Source: Diplonema papillatum
Lineage: Eukaryota; Euglenozoa; Diplonemea; Diplonemida; Diplonemidae
NCBI GenBank assembly: GCA_030068145.1
Contig: JAPJBO010000986.1
Location: 1 to 64,000 of the forward strand
DNA: 64,000 nt
Reading direction: 5' to 3'
The position numbers and the translations under genes are program-made. Under the pieces are notes generated by a model that was given only the letters and a program-made list of their open reading frames with translations, had not been told where the DNA came from and did not search any database. Shown here one piece after another: positions 50,848-61,985 of the stretch; the stretch's first letter is position 1, and each line of letters begins with the position of its first letter.

Positions 50848-52215
50848 ACAGTGCAGACAGGACACAGTGCGGATAGGACACAGTGCAACAGTGCAGATAG
50901 GACACAGTGCAGACTCTACAGTCACAGTGCAGATAGGACACAGTGCAGATAGGACACAGTGCAGATAGGACACAGTGCAGACTCTACAGTCACAGTGCAG
51001 ATAGGACACAGTGCAGATAGGACACAGTGCAGACTCTACAGTCACAGTGCAGATAGGACACAGTGCAGATAGGACTCTACAGTCACAGTGCAGATAGGAC
51101 ACAGTGCAGATAGGACACAGTGCAGACTCTACAGTCACAGTGCAGATAGGACACAGTGCAGATAGGACACAGTGCAGACTCTACAGTCACAGTGCAGATA
51201 GGACACAGTGCAGATAGGACACAGTGCAGACTCTACAGTCACAGTGCAGATAGGACACAGTGCAACAGTGCAGATAGGACACAGTGCAGACTCTACAGTC
51301 ACAGTGCAGATAGGACACAGTGCAACAGTGCAGATAGGACACAGTGCAGATAGGACACAGTGCAGACTCTACAGTCACAGTGCAGATAGGACACAGTGCA
51401 GATAGGACTCTACAGTCACAGTGCAGATAGGACACAGTGCAGATAGGACACAGTGCAGACTCTACAGTCACAGTGCAGATAGGACACAGTGCAGATAGGA
51501 CACAGTGCAGACTCTACAGTCACAGTGCAGATAGGACACAGTGCAGATAGGACACAGTGCAGACTCTACAGTCACAGTGCAGATAGGACACAGTGCAGAT
51601 AGGACACAGTGCAGACTCTACAGTCACAGTGCAGATAGGACACAGTGCAGACTCTACAGTCACAGTGCAGATAGGACACAGTGCAGATAGGACACAGTGC
51701 AGATAGGACACAGTGCAGACTCTACAGTCACAGTGCAGATAGGACACAGTGCAGATAGGACACAGTGCAGATAGGACACAGTGCACAGTGCAGATAGGAC
51801 ACAGTGCAGACTCTACAGTCACAGTGCAGATAGGACACAGTGCAGATAGGACACAGTGCAGACTCTACAGTCACAGTGCAGATAGGACACAGTGCAGATA
51901 GGACACAGTGCAGACTCTACAGTCACAGTGCAGATAGGACACAGTGCAGATAGGTCACAGTGCAGATAGGACACAGTGCAGACTCTACACACAGTGCAGA
52001 TAGGACACAGTGCAGATAGGACACAGTGCAGACTCTACAGTCACAGTGCAGATAGGACACAGTGCAGACTCTACAGTCACAGTGCAGATAGGACACAGTG
52101 CAGATAGGACACAGTGCAGATAGGACACAGTGCAGATAGGACACAGTGCAGACACGACACAATGCAGATAGGACACAGTGCAGACACGACACAGTCACAG
52201 TGCAGATAGGACACA
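50848..52215. repeat. composite satellite of 16-bp and 20-bp units
   Basis: Two related units alternate: CACAGTGCAGATAGGA (16 bp) and CACAGTGCAGACTCTACAGT (20 bp). The usual pattern is two 16-mers then one 20-mer, with runs of three or four and rare CACAGTGCAA and GACACGACACA variants at the edges. It looks like a higher-order repeat grown from one dispersed sequence. Confidence 0.97.
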
Positions 52216-52243
52216 GTGCGGTGCCGAGCACGTCCCCTTTTTC

Positions 52244-52325
52244 TCCTATGTTTTTCCTCTACGCGCTAGAGGTCGCCCGCGATCTATGTTTTTCCTCTAC
52301 GCGCTAGAGGTCGCCCGCGATTTTA
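52244..52325. repeat. ~38-bp direct repeat, two copies
   Basis: TTTTTCCTCTACGCGCTAGA + GGTCGCCCGCGAT occurs twice back to back. It contains the palindromic CTCTACGCGCTAGAG. Confidence 0.9.
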
Positions 52326-52613
52326 GGCATTTTTTCATCTCGTCCCTCCCCTCCCGCCCTTTGTTAGAGCTTTTCGATTCGTGTTTGAGAACAAGTCTTT
52401 TCCCCCGGCGCGGAGCCCGCAAGTTCTTCTAGCGGGAGTTCAGTAGACCAGCGTGAAAAGGCAAGACCGAGAGTCAGAACAGAGAGCATCTATGTGGTAT
52501 CGGAACGTAGGTGCGAAAACAAGTAAACCTTGTGCGCTAGCTTCGTTTAACCGTGATCTAACAATCAGGGGGTTTCCCAATATGGCTTTTATTTGTGGGA
52601 GAGAGAGAGCACG

Positions 52614-52792
52614 TACACGATGGAGTCCAGCCTCAGAAGGTGGTGTTGCAGCTGGAGTTAAAAAAGCGGGTGTCACACCCGCTCTTTGGGTGTGAATTTA
52701 CACGCGTTTTTGGTTGCAGCACATCCGCTTTCCGGGTGTGACTCGGGCACACCGTCTTTAACTCCAGCTTCTGAGGCTGGACCTCACCGTGT
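52614..52792. mobile_element. MITE with TACACGGTG ends (copy 2)
   Basis: Left TACACGATGGAGTCCAGCCT and the complement of the right end (ACACGGTGAGGTCCAGCCTC + AGAAGCTGGAGTTAAA) form TIRs of about 35 bp. The interior holds inverted GGGTGTCACACCC and GGGTGTGA words. It is longer than copy 1 at 16156-16262. Confidence 0.75.
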
Positions 52793-52797
52793 CAACC

Positions 52798-53274
52798 CAG
52801 TGTTCGCTAAGGAAAAAAGCGGCCGATTTCAGCCGGAAAGAAAAACTGACCGGCTGATAATCAGCCGGCTGATTATTGGAAGGTCTGCCGATCAGACGGT
52901 TCTTGCGACAAGATCTTGATTCACAACTCTTGCCCGGTTCGTCGGTCAAGCTGATTCCGCTCCGCGGGCGGCATAGCCAAAGCTTTTGAAAAATCGGCTG
53001 TTTTTGCGCGGGTCTGCCGGTAGTGGAAAAAAAGGCTCGAAATTTAATCAGCCGGCAAGCCGGCTGATTATTGGAAGGTCTGCCGATCAGACGGTTCTTG
53101 CGACAAGATCTTGATTCACACCTTGCCCGGTTCGTCGGTCAAGCTGATTCCGCTCCGCGGGCGGCATAGCCTAAGCTTTTGAAAAATCGGCTGTTTTTGC
53201 GCGAGTCTGCCGGTAGTGGAAAAAAAGGCTCGAAATTTAGTCAGCCGGCAAGCCGGCTGATCGCGCGCACACAG
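52798..53274. mobile_element. hAT-type MITE family B, copy 5, with internal duplication
   Basis: The left end CAGTGTTCGCTAAGG and right end GCGCGCACACAG are slightly worn. From 53053 a second pass over the right two thirds of the element is appended (GGCTGATTATTGGAAGGTCT ... CTGCCGGTAGTGGAAAAAAA), so the copy is 477 bp instead of ~280. Flanks (GTCAACCC / GTAAACCA) match only partly. Confidence 0.8.
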
Positions 53275-53305
53275 TAAACCAAGTCAAAAGGTGGCTCCCT
53301 AGACT

Positions 53306-53514
53306 TAGTGGTCAAACGATTCGCATGCGAAAATAATTATCGCATTATCGCACAAAGTTATCGCATATAATCGGCGTGCGATAATATGCGATAGTCCATA
53401 CCTACTGTATTAGCCCAGGTTTTAAGCGTGCGATAATGCGAATGAAAAATGCGATATTTGGCGCCAAACCCCCAAATGCGATAATATGCGATAATGCGCA
53501 TCGTTTGACCACTA
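53306..53514. mobile_element. 209-bp MITE with TAGTGGTCAAACGAT ends
   Basis: Left TAGTGGTCAAACGATTCGCA and the complement of the right end TAGTGGTCAAACGATGCGCA form ~20-bp TIRs. The interior is rich in TGCGATAATATGCGATA words in both orientations. CCTAGA/CCTAGAG words lie just outside both ends. Confidence 0.7.
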
Positions 53515-54230
53515 TGCCTAGAGGGGCGTGGGCCCCGCCCACCTGCATGTGTGTTCTCCGAGTCTCGCCACCGCGTCGACCTTATCCGAGAGAGCCCGAG
53601 AAAACGGCTTCATGTTACGAAAGCTGCGAGCGCTCATTTTGTCAGCCTCCGCGTCACATCAGAGGTGCTAGACGCGGCAGCGCAATAGATTTTTTGTTTC
53701 GACGTAGACCTTAGAGCTCCCCAACCGGGGAGTGACAGTAGAAACCAAAGAAGTAGATATTTCTTTCCGCGCGTCCCCCCCCCCCCCCTTTCTCTTCGTA
53801 CGCGTTCTTTCTTCGTTCGTCTAGTCCATGCGGGTTTGCCCTCCAATACATTGCGAAAGCTGAACAGACGCAGGCGTCGGTGTTTTTGGCGGCAGAAAGT
53901 TGGAATTCCTATAGCCCAAGCAAGAGGATTTCAAAAACCCAAACCGTAGCCACAAAAAACAGCCCGACTAGGACACAACCACACAGGGAACCCAAAAACA
54001 TTCGGAAACCCCAGGAAAGTTTGATCCACACCGTGTGGGCTCATAAAATGCCCGCAAAATGTGTCGCCAAAGCGCCGGGACCCTAAAGGGACCCTAAAAG
54101 GACCCTAAAAGGACCCCAAAAGGACCCTAAAAGACCCCTGTTATTCCGAAAAAAGGGGGGCCCCCAGCAGCCCAAAACTAGAAACCTACCGCTCGGGAGA
54201 CAAGACAGAATCACCTCCCACAACCGACGG
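53515..54230. other. intergenic; 12-bp AGGACCCTAAAA tandem at 54078-54137
   Basis: No convincing gene. Five or so copies of (A)AAGGACCCTAAA lie at 54078-54137. Confidence 0.6.
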
Positions 54231-54234
54231 TGGG

Positions 54235-54770
54235 CAAGTCCTTAAGCAGCGGAAGGCGAGCGAGGACCCGCAACATCAACATCGACTTCAGCAGCAAGTA
54301 CTTCCCGCAGCCCGCTGTGCTGCAAGACCGCAAAGGGAAGTGGGGTGGCACCGTGCACATCACAGGACCGACACAAGCGTGTCTCCCCAGCACCCTACTC
54401 GACAAAATCGTTATTTCTTCCCTCATTGTTCAGCAATGCTTCTGGTGTCCCTTCTTTGACTGGATTACATGGTTTGAGCATCTACGTATTCTTAAACTCT
54501 TCGGTCGGGAAAGACGGCACCAACGCCGGCGAAGAAACAGCAATCGGACTCCGCGGCGGAGCCGGTAACGAAAAGGCGCAAAAGACGCATCGATGTGCAA
54601 TCGAAGGCAACACGACCATCACCCAGGCGCTGAGAAGAAGCAGAAATCGACGCGCAACCGATGAACCTCGACGAGCAATTGAAGAAGAAGCGAAGCACCA
54701 AACGCGCGCCTGAGCGCGACAATCAAGACGAGCTGAAGAGGCGAAAACATGACATCACGCACCGCGCCTC
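54235..54770 (+). pseudogene. remnant of the dispersed basic-tail coding element
   Basis: It shares GCGAGCGAGGACCCGCAACA and the KTAPTPAKKQQSDSAAEPVT-type basic tail with the remnants at 12933-13136 and 13815-14000. An unrelated ~220-bp segment (54290-54510) splits the two shared parts. The end block GAAGAGGCGAAAACATGACA is shared with 13120-13140. Confidence 0.45.
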
Positions 54771-55363
54771 CGACGTAACTACAAGTAGCACGGGGCAGGA
54801 GTCGGGCGACGACCAGATACTCCCCGAAGAGATGGTTTCTGCACGCTAACTCGTCTCTCTCTCTCTCTCTCTCTCTCTGTCTGGGTAAATAGCAAAAACT
54901 CCGGAAATGACGAGACACATAGGAAATGAGAGCGCGCTCGGAAATAAGTCGAAACGAAGAAACAACAGACAGTCACTACAACGGCACCATACTGAGAAGG
55001 GCCAACTGTACGTATTGATGGGTGGTTCCGGCTAGCGAAAATTGTAGGATTGGTGTGTGGATAATGGCTGAAACCACCAACGATCAATAACGCAGGTCCG
55101 CTCCGATACTCGTACCTCGTGTAACCACCATCTTTAAGTACATGCAGAGCACAAAGGATATCCTCCCATATTGCCAAAAGCCACCCGGAGGCTTGACACC
55201 TCCGGAGTTTCAAGCAAACTTTTTTACTCTACCCTCTCAACCCCCCCTCCTTACCCGAGCCTCTACGGTCAACCAGAGACTTTAAAATACCGACCTTCTA
55301 ATCCACAAATAGCGCTAAAGTAAGGTGCCGTCGGGGAGGGGAAGGGTGATTGACACCAGCGCG

Positions 55364-56317
55364 ATGCTGCCGCAAGACGATTCGCTGCCAGCCGCGGCTT
55401 GGGCGGGCGACGAGGCGCCGCGCGACGTCCGCCGGCGCCGCCCCCCGAAGCAGCCGGTCACCTCCCCCTTCGGCAGCAGCGACAGCTCGCTGCCGCACAA
55501 GCGCAACGTGAGCCCGCTGCCCAACCACCAGCGGCTCCCCGTCCGGTACATCGCGACACCCACCATCGAAGACACCTTGCCGTCCATCGGCACCAGCATG
55601 GGGGTCCCCGATTCGGCGCTCCAGTCCCTCCTGACGCCAAGCCAAGCCAACCGGCTGCCGCAACCCGACAACAGTCGGCGCTTGCCGTCCGGACCCAGGG
55701 TGAGCAGACCTGCCATTGCGACGACAAACGGGCCACGACATCCCCCACTGGGCCTCATCCCGCCGCCTCCTTCGCATTCCGACGACGAGGAACGTGACTC
55801 GGTTTACCGAAGGTACGGTCCCTACGGGAGTTCGCAGAAGTCCGGTCGTGTTGTGACCGCGTACGTTGCGGAGCACGGCAGCCCGCGTAGAAAGCGGGAC
55901 ATTGACATCGTGATCAATGTGACCAAACGCCCCGAATCAGAAGGGTGTGCGGAAGTTGAGGGGACGGAAGAGAGCGTCGACGAGTGGCACGACGAGCCGG
56001 GGTGGTACGGCAGCCGCCTGCCTCAGGCGGACACGTGGGCGGGCTGGCTGCTGGCGATGTGCCTGCTTGTGGCGGATTTTTTGTCCGACGCGATCCTGTT
56101 CGCGGTGCGCTGTGTGGCGGTGCCGCCGCCCCCGGACGCGGGCGCCGCGCAGAGGCAGCGGTCGCTCCCTTCGAGCGACCTGGCCGCGAAGCTTGCGGCG
56201 CACCGCCTGCGCGACGGGTTCTTCGGCCCCGGCGTCTGGCCAAGAGACATGTCACCTTTCCGGACCCACGTTTCGCCTGAAGCAACTGTCGCCGCCGGTC
56301 ACTTGAAGAGGACGTGA
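55364..56317 (+). CDS. 317-aa protein with one predicted membrane segment, unknown function
   Basis: I do not recognise a family. The first ~200 residues are polar and disordered (Pro/Arg/Ser-rich, e.g. RRRRPPKQPVTSPFGSSDSS). Residues ~205-222 are acidic. Residues ~224-253 form a strong hydrophobic segment (WAGWLLAMCLLVADFLSDAI...FAVRCVAV), so this is probably a single-pass or tail-region membrane protein. The C-terminal ~60 residues (SSDLAAKLAAHRLRDGFFGP) look soluble. The ATG at 55364 is the first in frame; the frame upstream opens only with GTG at 55325. It has GC-rich third positions and no introns. A motif E copy lies at 55268-55315, just upstream, and a 102-bp satellite starts ~180 bp after the stop. 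Confidence 0.6.
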   Translation: MLPQDDSLPAAAWAGDEAPRDVRRRRPPKQPVTSPFGSSDSSLPHKRNVSPLPNHQRLPVRYIATPTIEDTLPSIGTSMGVPDSALQSLLTPSQANRLPQPDNSRRLPSGPRVSRPAIATTNGPRHPPLGLIPPPPSHSDDEERDSVYRRYGPYGSSQKSGRVVTAYVAEHGSPRRKRDIDIVINVTKRPESEGCAEVEGTEESVDEWHDEPGWYGSRLPQADTWAGWLLAMCLLVADFLSDAILFAVRCVAVPPPPDAGAAQRQRSLPSSDLAAKLAAHRLRDGFFGPGVWPRDMSPFRTHVSPEATVAAGHLKRT

Positions 56318-56500
56318 CTAACTGTACCGCAACCTCCTGGTGGTAGAGCCCGGTTGCGCAACACCCCACAACACCGACGCACGCAACATTGTGGTGTTGT
56401 GCGTTGTGTTGCCACAACCCTGCGTCGCTAATCCCTGCCGCGGGTCACTGGTGAAGAGGACTTGCCACATGTACTGTAGCTTTCGCAGCGCCACAGAACG

Positions 56501-58025
56501 CTTGTTGTATTGCCACAACCCTGGGTGCTGCCGCTGGACGAGGACTTGCGGACTTGAGGACTTGACGCATGTATTGCAGGGCTTGCAATCCTTGCCGCAC
56601 GTCTTGTTGTATTGCCACAACCCTGGGTGCTGCCGCTGGACGAGGACTTGCGGACTTGAGGACTTGACGCATGTATTGCAGGGCTTGCAATCCTTGCCGC
56701 ACGTCTTGTTGTATTGCCACAACCCTGGGTGCTGCCGCTGGACGAGGACTTGCGGACTTGAGGACTTGACGCATGTATTGCAGGGCTTGCAATCCTTGCC
56801 GCACGTCTTGTTGTATTGCCACAACCCTGGGTGCTGCCGCTGGACGAGGACTTGCGGACTTGAGGACTTGACGCATGTATTGCAGGGCTTGCAATCCTTG
56901 CCGCACGTCTTGTTGTATTGCCACAACCCTGGGTGCTGCCGCTGGACGAGGACTTGCGGACTTGAGGACTTGACGCATGTATTGCAGGGCTTGCAATCCT
57001 TGCCGCACGTCTTGTTGTATTGCCACAACCCTGGGTGCTGCCGCTGGACGAGGACTTGCGGACTTGAGGACTTGACGCATGTATTGCAGGGCTTGCAATC
57101 CTTGCCGCACGTCTTGTTGTATTGCCACAACCCTGGGTGCTGCCGCTGGACGAGGACTTGCGGACTTGAGGACTTGACGCATGTATTGCAGGGCTTGCAA
57201 TCCTTGCCGCACGTCTTGTTGTATTGCCACAACCCTGGGTGCTGCCGCTGGACGAGGACTTGCGGACTTGAGGACTTGACGCATGTATTGCAGGGCTTGC
57301 AATCCTTGCCGCACGTCTTGTTGTATTGCCACAACCCTGGGTGCTGCCGCTGGACGAGGACTTGCGGACTTGAGGACTTGACGCATGTATTGCAGGGCTT
57401 GCAATCCTTGCCGCACGTCTTGTTGTATTGCCACAACCCTGGGTGCTGCCGCTGGACGAGGACTTGCGGACTTGAGGACTTGACGCATGTATTGCAGGGC
57501 TTGCAATCCTTGCCGCACGTCTTGTTGTATTGCCACAACCCTGGGTGCTGCCGCTGGACGAGGACTTGCGGACTTGAGGACTTGACGCATGTATTGCAGG
57601 GCTTGCAATCCTTGCCGCACGTCTTGTTGTATTGCCACAACCCTGGGTGCTGCCGCTGGACGAGGACTTGCGGACTTGAGGACTTGACGCATGTATTGCA
57701 GGGCTTGCAATCCTTGCCGCACGTCTTGTTGTATTGCCACAACCCTGGGTGCTGCCGCTGGACGAGGACTTGCGGACTTGAGGACTTGACGCATGTATTG
57801 CAGGGCTTGCAATCCTTGCCGCACGTCTTGTTGTATTGCCACAACCCTGGGTGCTGCCGCTGGACGAGGACTTGCGGACTTGCCACATGTACTGTAGCCC
57901 TCGCAGTGCCACAGAACGCTTGTTGTATTGCCACAACCCTGGGTGCTGCCGCTGGACGAGAACTTGCGGACTTGAGGACTTGACGCATGTATTGCAGGGC
58001 TTGCAATCCTTGCCGCACGTCTTGT
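56501..58025. repeat. 102-bp satellite, ~15 copies
   Basis: The unit starts CTTGTTGTATTGCCACAACC and repeats every 102 bp. Thirteen full copies from 56501 look identical by eye. A variant ending (TTGCCACATGTACTGTAG... CGCCACAGAACG) occurs just before the array and again at 57878-57918, where a 92-bp unit precedes the last copy. Because 102 is a multiple of 3 and the unit lacks stops in several frames, long frames run on both strands (547-632 codons). These are probably not genes. Confidence 0.96.
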
Positions 58026-58734
58026 TGTATTTGTTTGAACTTGTCCCTGTGGCTCTGCAGCGCAGAGCGGGGGCTTCTTTCTTTCTAACGATCTGGCAGG
58101 AAGGCTGGCACACCGCTTGGTGCTAGCTCGAAGGATGTCGCCTGGAGTCGCCGCCACTCCGTTTACAGTCTCACTGCGGGAATGCTGCTGCGCAGTCGTC
58201 AAGCCACCCAAGCACCAGGTGGTTGGGGGGGGGGGGTGTCGTTGGACGGGAAGAAAAAGGAGGCAGGTGGAAAGTGACCTTGTCCAGACAAGCTTATTTC
58301 CGTAAGTCCCCTGGACGGGTATTTTCATCTTGTTCCTACGCAATGTAAGTGATAGGTTTACCCTGGATGGCTAGATTCCTCTTCGTTCTTTCTTGCAGTC
58401 AGTTAACCAAGAAGTATCCCGCAGACTTTACGTCAGCGAACACAAAAGGCGCAGACAGACCAGTGAGCAGAATTCCCAGGCATCAGAAGTATCAACGCCT
58501 TCGACGGATTTTCAAGCCAACTTTCAACCCCTATAAGAGGAAATGTCCGGACAGGTGTTTCACAACGGTTCCAAATCTCCCGCGTCGATTGACTTCTCAA
58601 CGTTCCAACCCTCTCCCGTGTCGATTTACTTCTCATGATGTCCAATGTTTTGATGATAATTCTTGTACAAAAAAAAGGAAAAAAAGACATAAATCTTCCA
58701 AACCTTCCCGTTTCTGTTTTAAACGCACCCGCTT
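58026..58734. other. intergenic, no recognised gene
   Basis: Short frames only. A G tract (58226-58237) lies within. Confidence 0.4.
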
Positions 58735-59770
58735 CGCACATGAGGACGACCGGCTCTGAAGAGGCCCGCGCCGCAAAGCGGCGCGGGCGGCACGGAGTGC
58801 CAAGCAACGTAGGAAGGAAGACGAGGTGATTCAGATGGCACAGCAGGACGCCCAAGCCGAAGCCGACGGACCACAGAGGCGAAAGGCAGAACACGAGCTC
58901 GTCCGTCGCTATCTCTTGAGCGTCTGACGATGGCATGCGTGACATTGCAGTGCCGAAAGGTGAGATTAACCTCCGTCTTCAACCGCCAGGGAGATCGAAC
59001 CCACAAAAAGAAACTTGACATCATCAAGGACAGGGTGTCTGCCAAGCGCTTGTCGAACAGCCCTATCGCCTGGAACTGCCCCGCAGGGAATGCCAAAAGG
59101 CTCGAGTATAAGCTGCGCTAAATTGCAAAGGTAGCTAATACGGGATAATGGTACCCGAGCCCCTCGACAACCTGCTTCCACAAGTCAGTCCGAACTTCCT
59201 CGTCCCCTGCTGCACTGCCTGGCTACATCCTTTTTTCAGACGAATATGCTTCTTATCGTTCGATATTTGATCATCCTGCTATCACCTGCATCGAAGTGCC
59301 TGCCGCTGTTTATCACAGTGAATCCCGGTCCACCACGGTCTATCAGGTCCATCCCGAGTCCCTAGCGCTGCATCGAATTGCCCGGTGCTGTATTCTTCGG
59401 TCGATCACGGTCTATCAAGAGGGGATGGACCGGCTCAGAACAGGAAAGGCAGGCGTGATCGGTACGAGGAGCGGCAATCGCGGATAAGGCAACGAGTACA
59501 GAGCAGTAAAGCAGCCCGCGTCGCAGGTGGCACAAACCGAAGAAACCCGTGCGGCAGCGAGTGGAGACGAGGTGATGCAAGACGAAGGGGAAGCGCGAAG
59601 CGACCAGCCCGGACGGACCAGCAAAACGCAAGACCAGGCGACCAAGAGAAGGAGGGGGACGCGACCCAGAGACCCGGGCTCAGTAGCCTGGAACGGAACT
59701 AGTGTGATGGACCTTTCTTTCAGAGGGGCTCACGCACTCAAAGTTCGACCTATTCGCACCCGCTTCGCAG
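58735..59770 (+). repeat. retroelement-like module, copy 1 (pieces)
   Basis: Two blocks, 58740-58895 and 59440-59770, are repeated at 61480-61640 and 61645-61980 with a few percent difference. In copy 1 about 540 bp separate them; in copy 2 they adjoin. The sense strand reads charged helix-like sequence (SAKQRKKEDEEIQVAQQDAR in copy 2; SGDEVMQDEGEARSDQPGRT here). Copy 2 joins the parts naturally, so copy 1 seems to carry an insertion. Confidence 0.75.
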
Positions 59771-60240
59771 GGGCCGAACCGCAAGCATTTGCGGACGACA
59801 GACGCGGCTGCACCAACGGAAGATGCAACCGAGCGCAACGTGCAAGTACCGCGGAAAGGGAGACGAGGACCACCTACACATGTGGTGGCGATGTGGAGAG
59901 TGGGACGCCATACGAACGACGTAATGCTGTAACCGCGCTAGAATGGCAGGAATGGCCGAAGTGTATGTCCGTTTGCGGGATCAAACCGAAGAGAGAGAGA
60001 AGAGGTGAAGGAGCAGGGGCATGGGTCTGCAGGGGCTTGACGCGCCAACTTGTCAACAGTGTGCAGGGCATGATGGTCCAGATCACCCTGGAGAGGCAGA
60101 GGAGGGACAATAAGCCGGTGCAGCGGGAAAACGACGAACGTCCTCTGCGTCTTCCGTCCCAACCGCCTTCTGTCCGCGTCGCGGCAGGTCCATTCCGGAT
60201 TCGACTTACGGCGAGTTCTATGAACGTCACCGCCATCTCT
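59760..60240 (+). pseudogene. C-terminal remnant of a non-LTR retrotransposon-like protein
   Basis: One plus frame at 59841-59915 reads CKYRGKGDEDHLHMWWRCGE + WDAIR. This resembles the C-terminal zinc-binding C-x2-C-x(n)-H-x4-C segment of non-LTR reverse-transcriptase proteins (zf-RVT type), with the second Cys replaced. The frame ends two codons later and is out of register with the longer frame 59527-60324. The rest of the RT is not seen. It is a decayed 3' end. Confidence 0.4.
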
Positions 60241-60832
60241 TCCTCGCTCTTGGCCCAACTCTTCCTCGCTCTTGGCCCAACTCTTCCTCGCTCTTGGCCC
60301 AACTCTTCCTCGCTCTTGGCCTAACTCTTCCTCGCTCTTGGCCCAACTCTTCCTCGCTCTTGGCCCAACTCTTCCTCGCTCTTGGCCCAACTCTTCCTCG
60401 CTCTTGGCCCAACTCTTCCTCGCTCTTGGCCCAACTCTTCCTCGCTCTTGGCCCAACTCTTCCTCGCTCTTGGCCCAACTCTTCCTCGCTCTTGGCCCAA
60501 CTCTTCCTCGCTCTTGGCCCAACTCTTCCTCGCTCTTGGCCCAACTCTTCCTCGCTCTTGGCCCAACTCTTCCTCGCTCTTGGCCCAACTCTTCCTCGCT
60601 CTTGGCCCAACTCTTCCTCGCTCTTGGCCCAACTCTTCCTCGCTCTTGGCCCAACTCTTCCTCGCTCTTGGCCCAACTCTTCCTCGCTCTTGGCCCAACT
60701 CTTCCTCGCTCTTGGCCCAACTCTTCCTCGCTCTTGGCCCAACTCTTCCTCGCTCTTGGCCCAACTCTTCCTCGCTCTTGGCCCAACTCTTCCTCGCTCT
60801 TGGCCCAACTCTTCCTCGCTCTTGGCCCAACG
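60241..60832. repeat. 22-bp satellite CTCTTGGCCCAACTCTTCCT..., ~27 copies
   Basis: The unit is TCTTGGCCCAACTCTTCCTC + GC. One variant (GGCCTAACTC) occurs at 60318. Reading frames through it (Leu-Ala-Leu-Gly-Pro-Thr or Gly-Gln-Glu-Arg-Gly) are artefacts. It lies inside the decayed retroelement-like region. Confidence 0.97.
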
Positions 60833-61480
60833 CAGACTCGCCAGCCAATGCGTCAGCGCTATGTATAGCGCCCTTCCATGCTTCCAGTTTTTAGGCATGT
60901 ATTCCGCCAGTGAATTCTGGATCACTTCCGTCTCCTGCGGCGCCCACTCCCAAGGATATGCAAGCCCGCAGGCCAGAAGGGGAAGCGCATGGAGGAGCTG
61001 CGCTCGCGGGAAAAATGAGGACGCTGTTGGGGATGCTCAAGACGCTCCAAGGAAGCCACGATGGGGAGCTTTTGCCGGCCAGAAAGAAATCAATAGGTTG
61101 GCTTCGGCGGCTCGGCGCGTCAGGACGGTGGACGGAGGGTCTGGAGAGGCGCTGTATCCTGGGCAGAGATACCCTGCAAGCGCTGCGAGGGCTCGAGGTG
61201 TCGGCAGGAGAGTACACGAAGGCAGAACACGGAAAGGTACAAGCAGAGCGCATGGAAGACGGGGAGAGACTAGGAAAATTTGATTTCAAAAAGTGGTACC
61301 CATCGGACGAGGAAAGGGGGCGACGGGCCCAGAAACAGTGGTTCACCTTAGCGGAACAGGAGAATCAGGCGGGACGAGGAGGGAGGAGCTCGAAGAGGAA
61401 CAACACCCAAGGGCAAGGAAGTGTCACGAGGGGCGCCGGAGGCAGAGGGCGCGAGCCAGGATACGAAGGCGGAACAGCGC
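60833..61480 (+). pseudogene. charged, Gly/Arg-rich frame of retroelement-like region
   Basis: A 214-codon frame (60910-61554) reads MQARRPEGEAHGGAALAGKM, FDFKKWYPSDEERGRRAQKQ and so on, then enters the duplicated module at 61480 in another register than the charged-helix reading (61421-61726). The composition is plausible for a gag/ORF1-like or linker segment, but no motif is present. It may be an accidental frame. Confidence 0.3.
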
Positions 61481-61985
61481 ACACGAGGTCGAGCGGCTCT
61501 GAAGAGGCCCGCGCCGCAAGCGGCGCGGGCAGCACGGAGTGCCAAGCAACGTAAGAAGGAAGACGAGGAGATTCAGGTAGCACAGCAGGACGCCCGAGCT
61601 GAGGCGGCCGACGGACCACAGAGGCGAAAGGCAGAACAGGAAAGGCAGGCGCGGTCGGTACGAGAAGCGACAATCGCGGATAAGGCAACGAGTACAGAGC
61701 AGCCGTCGCGCAGAAAAGCAGTTTAGCGGCCCGCGTCGCAGGTGGCACAAACCGTAGAAGCCCGTGCGGCAGGGAGTGGAGACGAGGTGATGCAAGACGA
61801 AAAGGAAGCGCGAAGCGACCAGCCCAGACGGGCCAACAAGACGCAAGACCAGGCGACCAAGAGAAGGAGGGGGACGCGACCCAGAGACCCGGGCTAAATA
61901 GCTTGGAACTAGTGTGATGGACCTTTCTTCGGAGGGGCTCACGCACTCAAAGATCGACTTATATGCACCCGCTTCGCAGGAAATG
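61480..61985 (+). repeat. retroelement-like module, copy 2
   Basis: It matches the two blocks of copy 1 without the intervening ~540 bp. It begins GGCTCTGAAGAGGCCCGCGC, which forms a GCCCGCGCCGC / GCGGCGCGGGC hairpin, and ends ATATGCACCCGCTTCGCAGG. Confidence 0.75.

Noticed and set aside
50818-52231. Small Cys/His frames over the 16/20-bp satellite
   Set aside because: They are short accidental translations of the repeat unit.
56318-58343. 547-632-codon frames over the 102-bp satellite
   Set aside because: Unit length divisible by three and no stops in the unit explain them. There is no start context or family, so I keep the region as a repeat and flag the question in the findings.
59938-61283. 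Frames of Gly-Gln-Glu-Arg-Gly or Leu-Ala-Leu-Gly-Pro-Thr repeats
   Set aside because: Translation of the 22-bp satellite.
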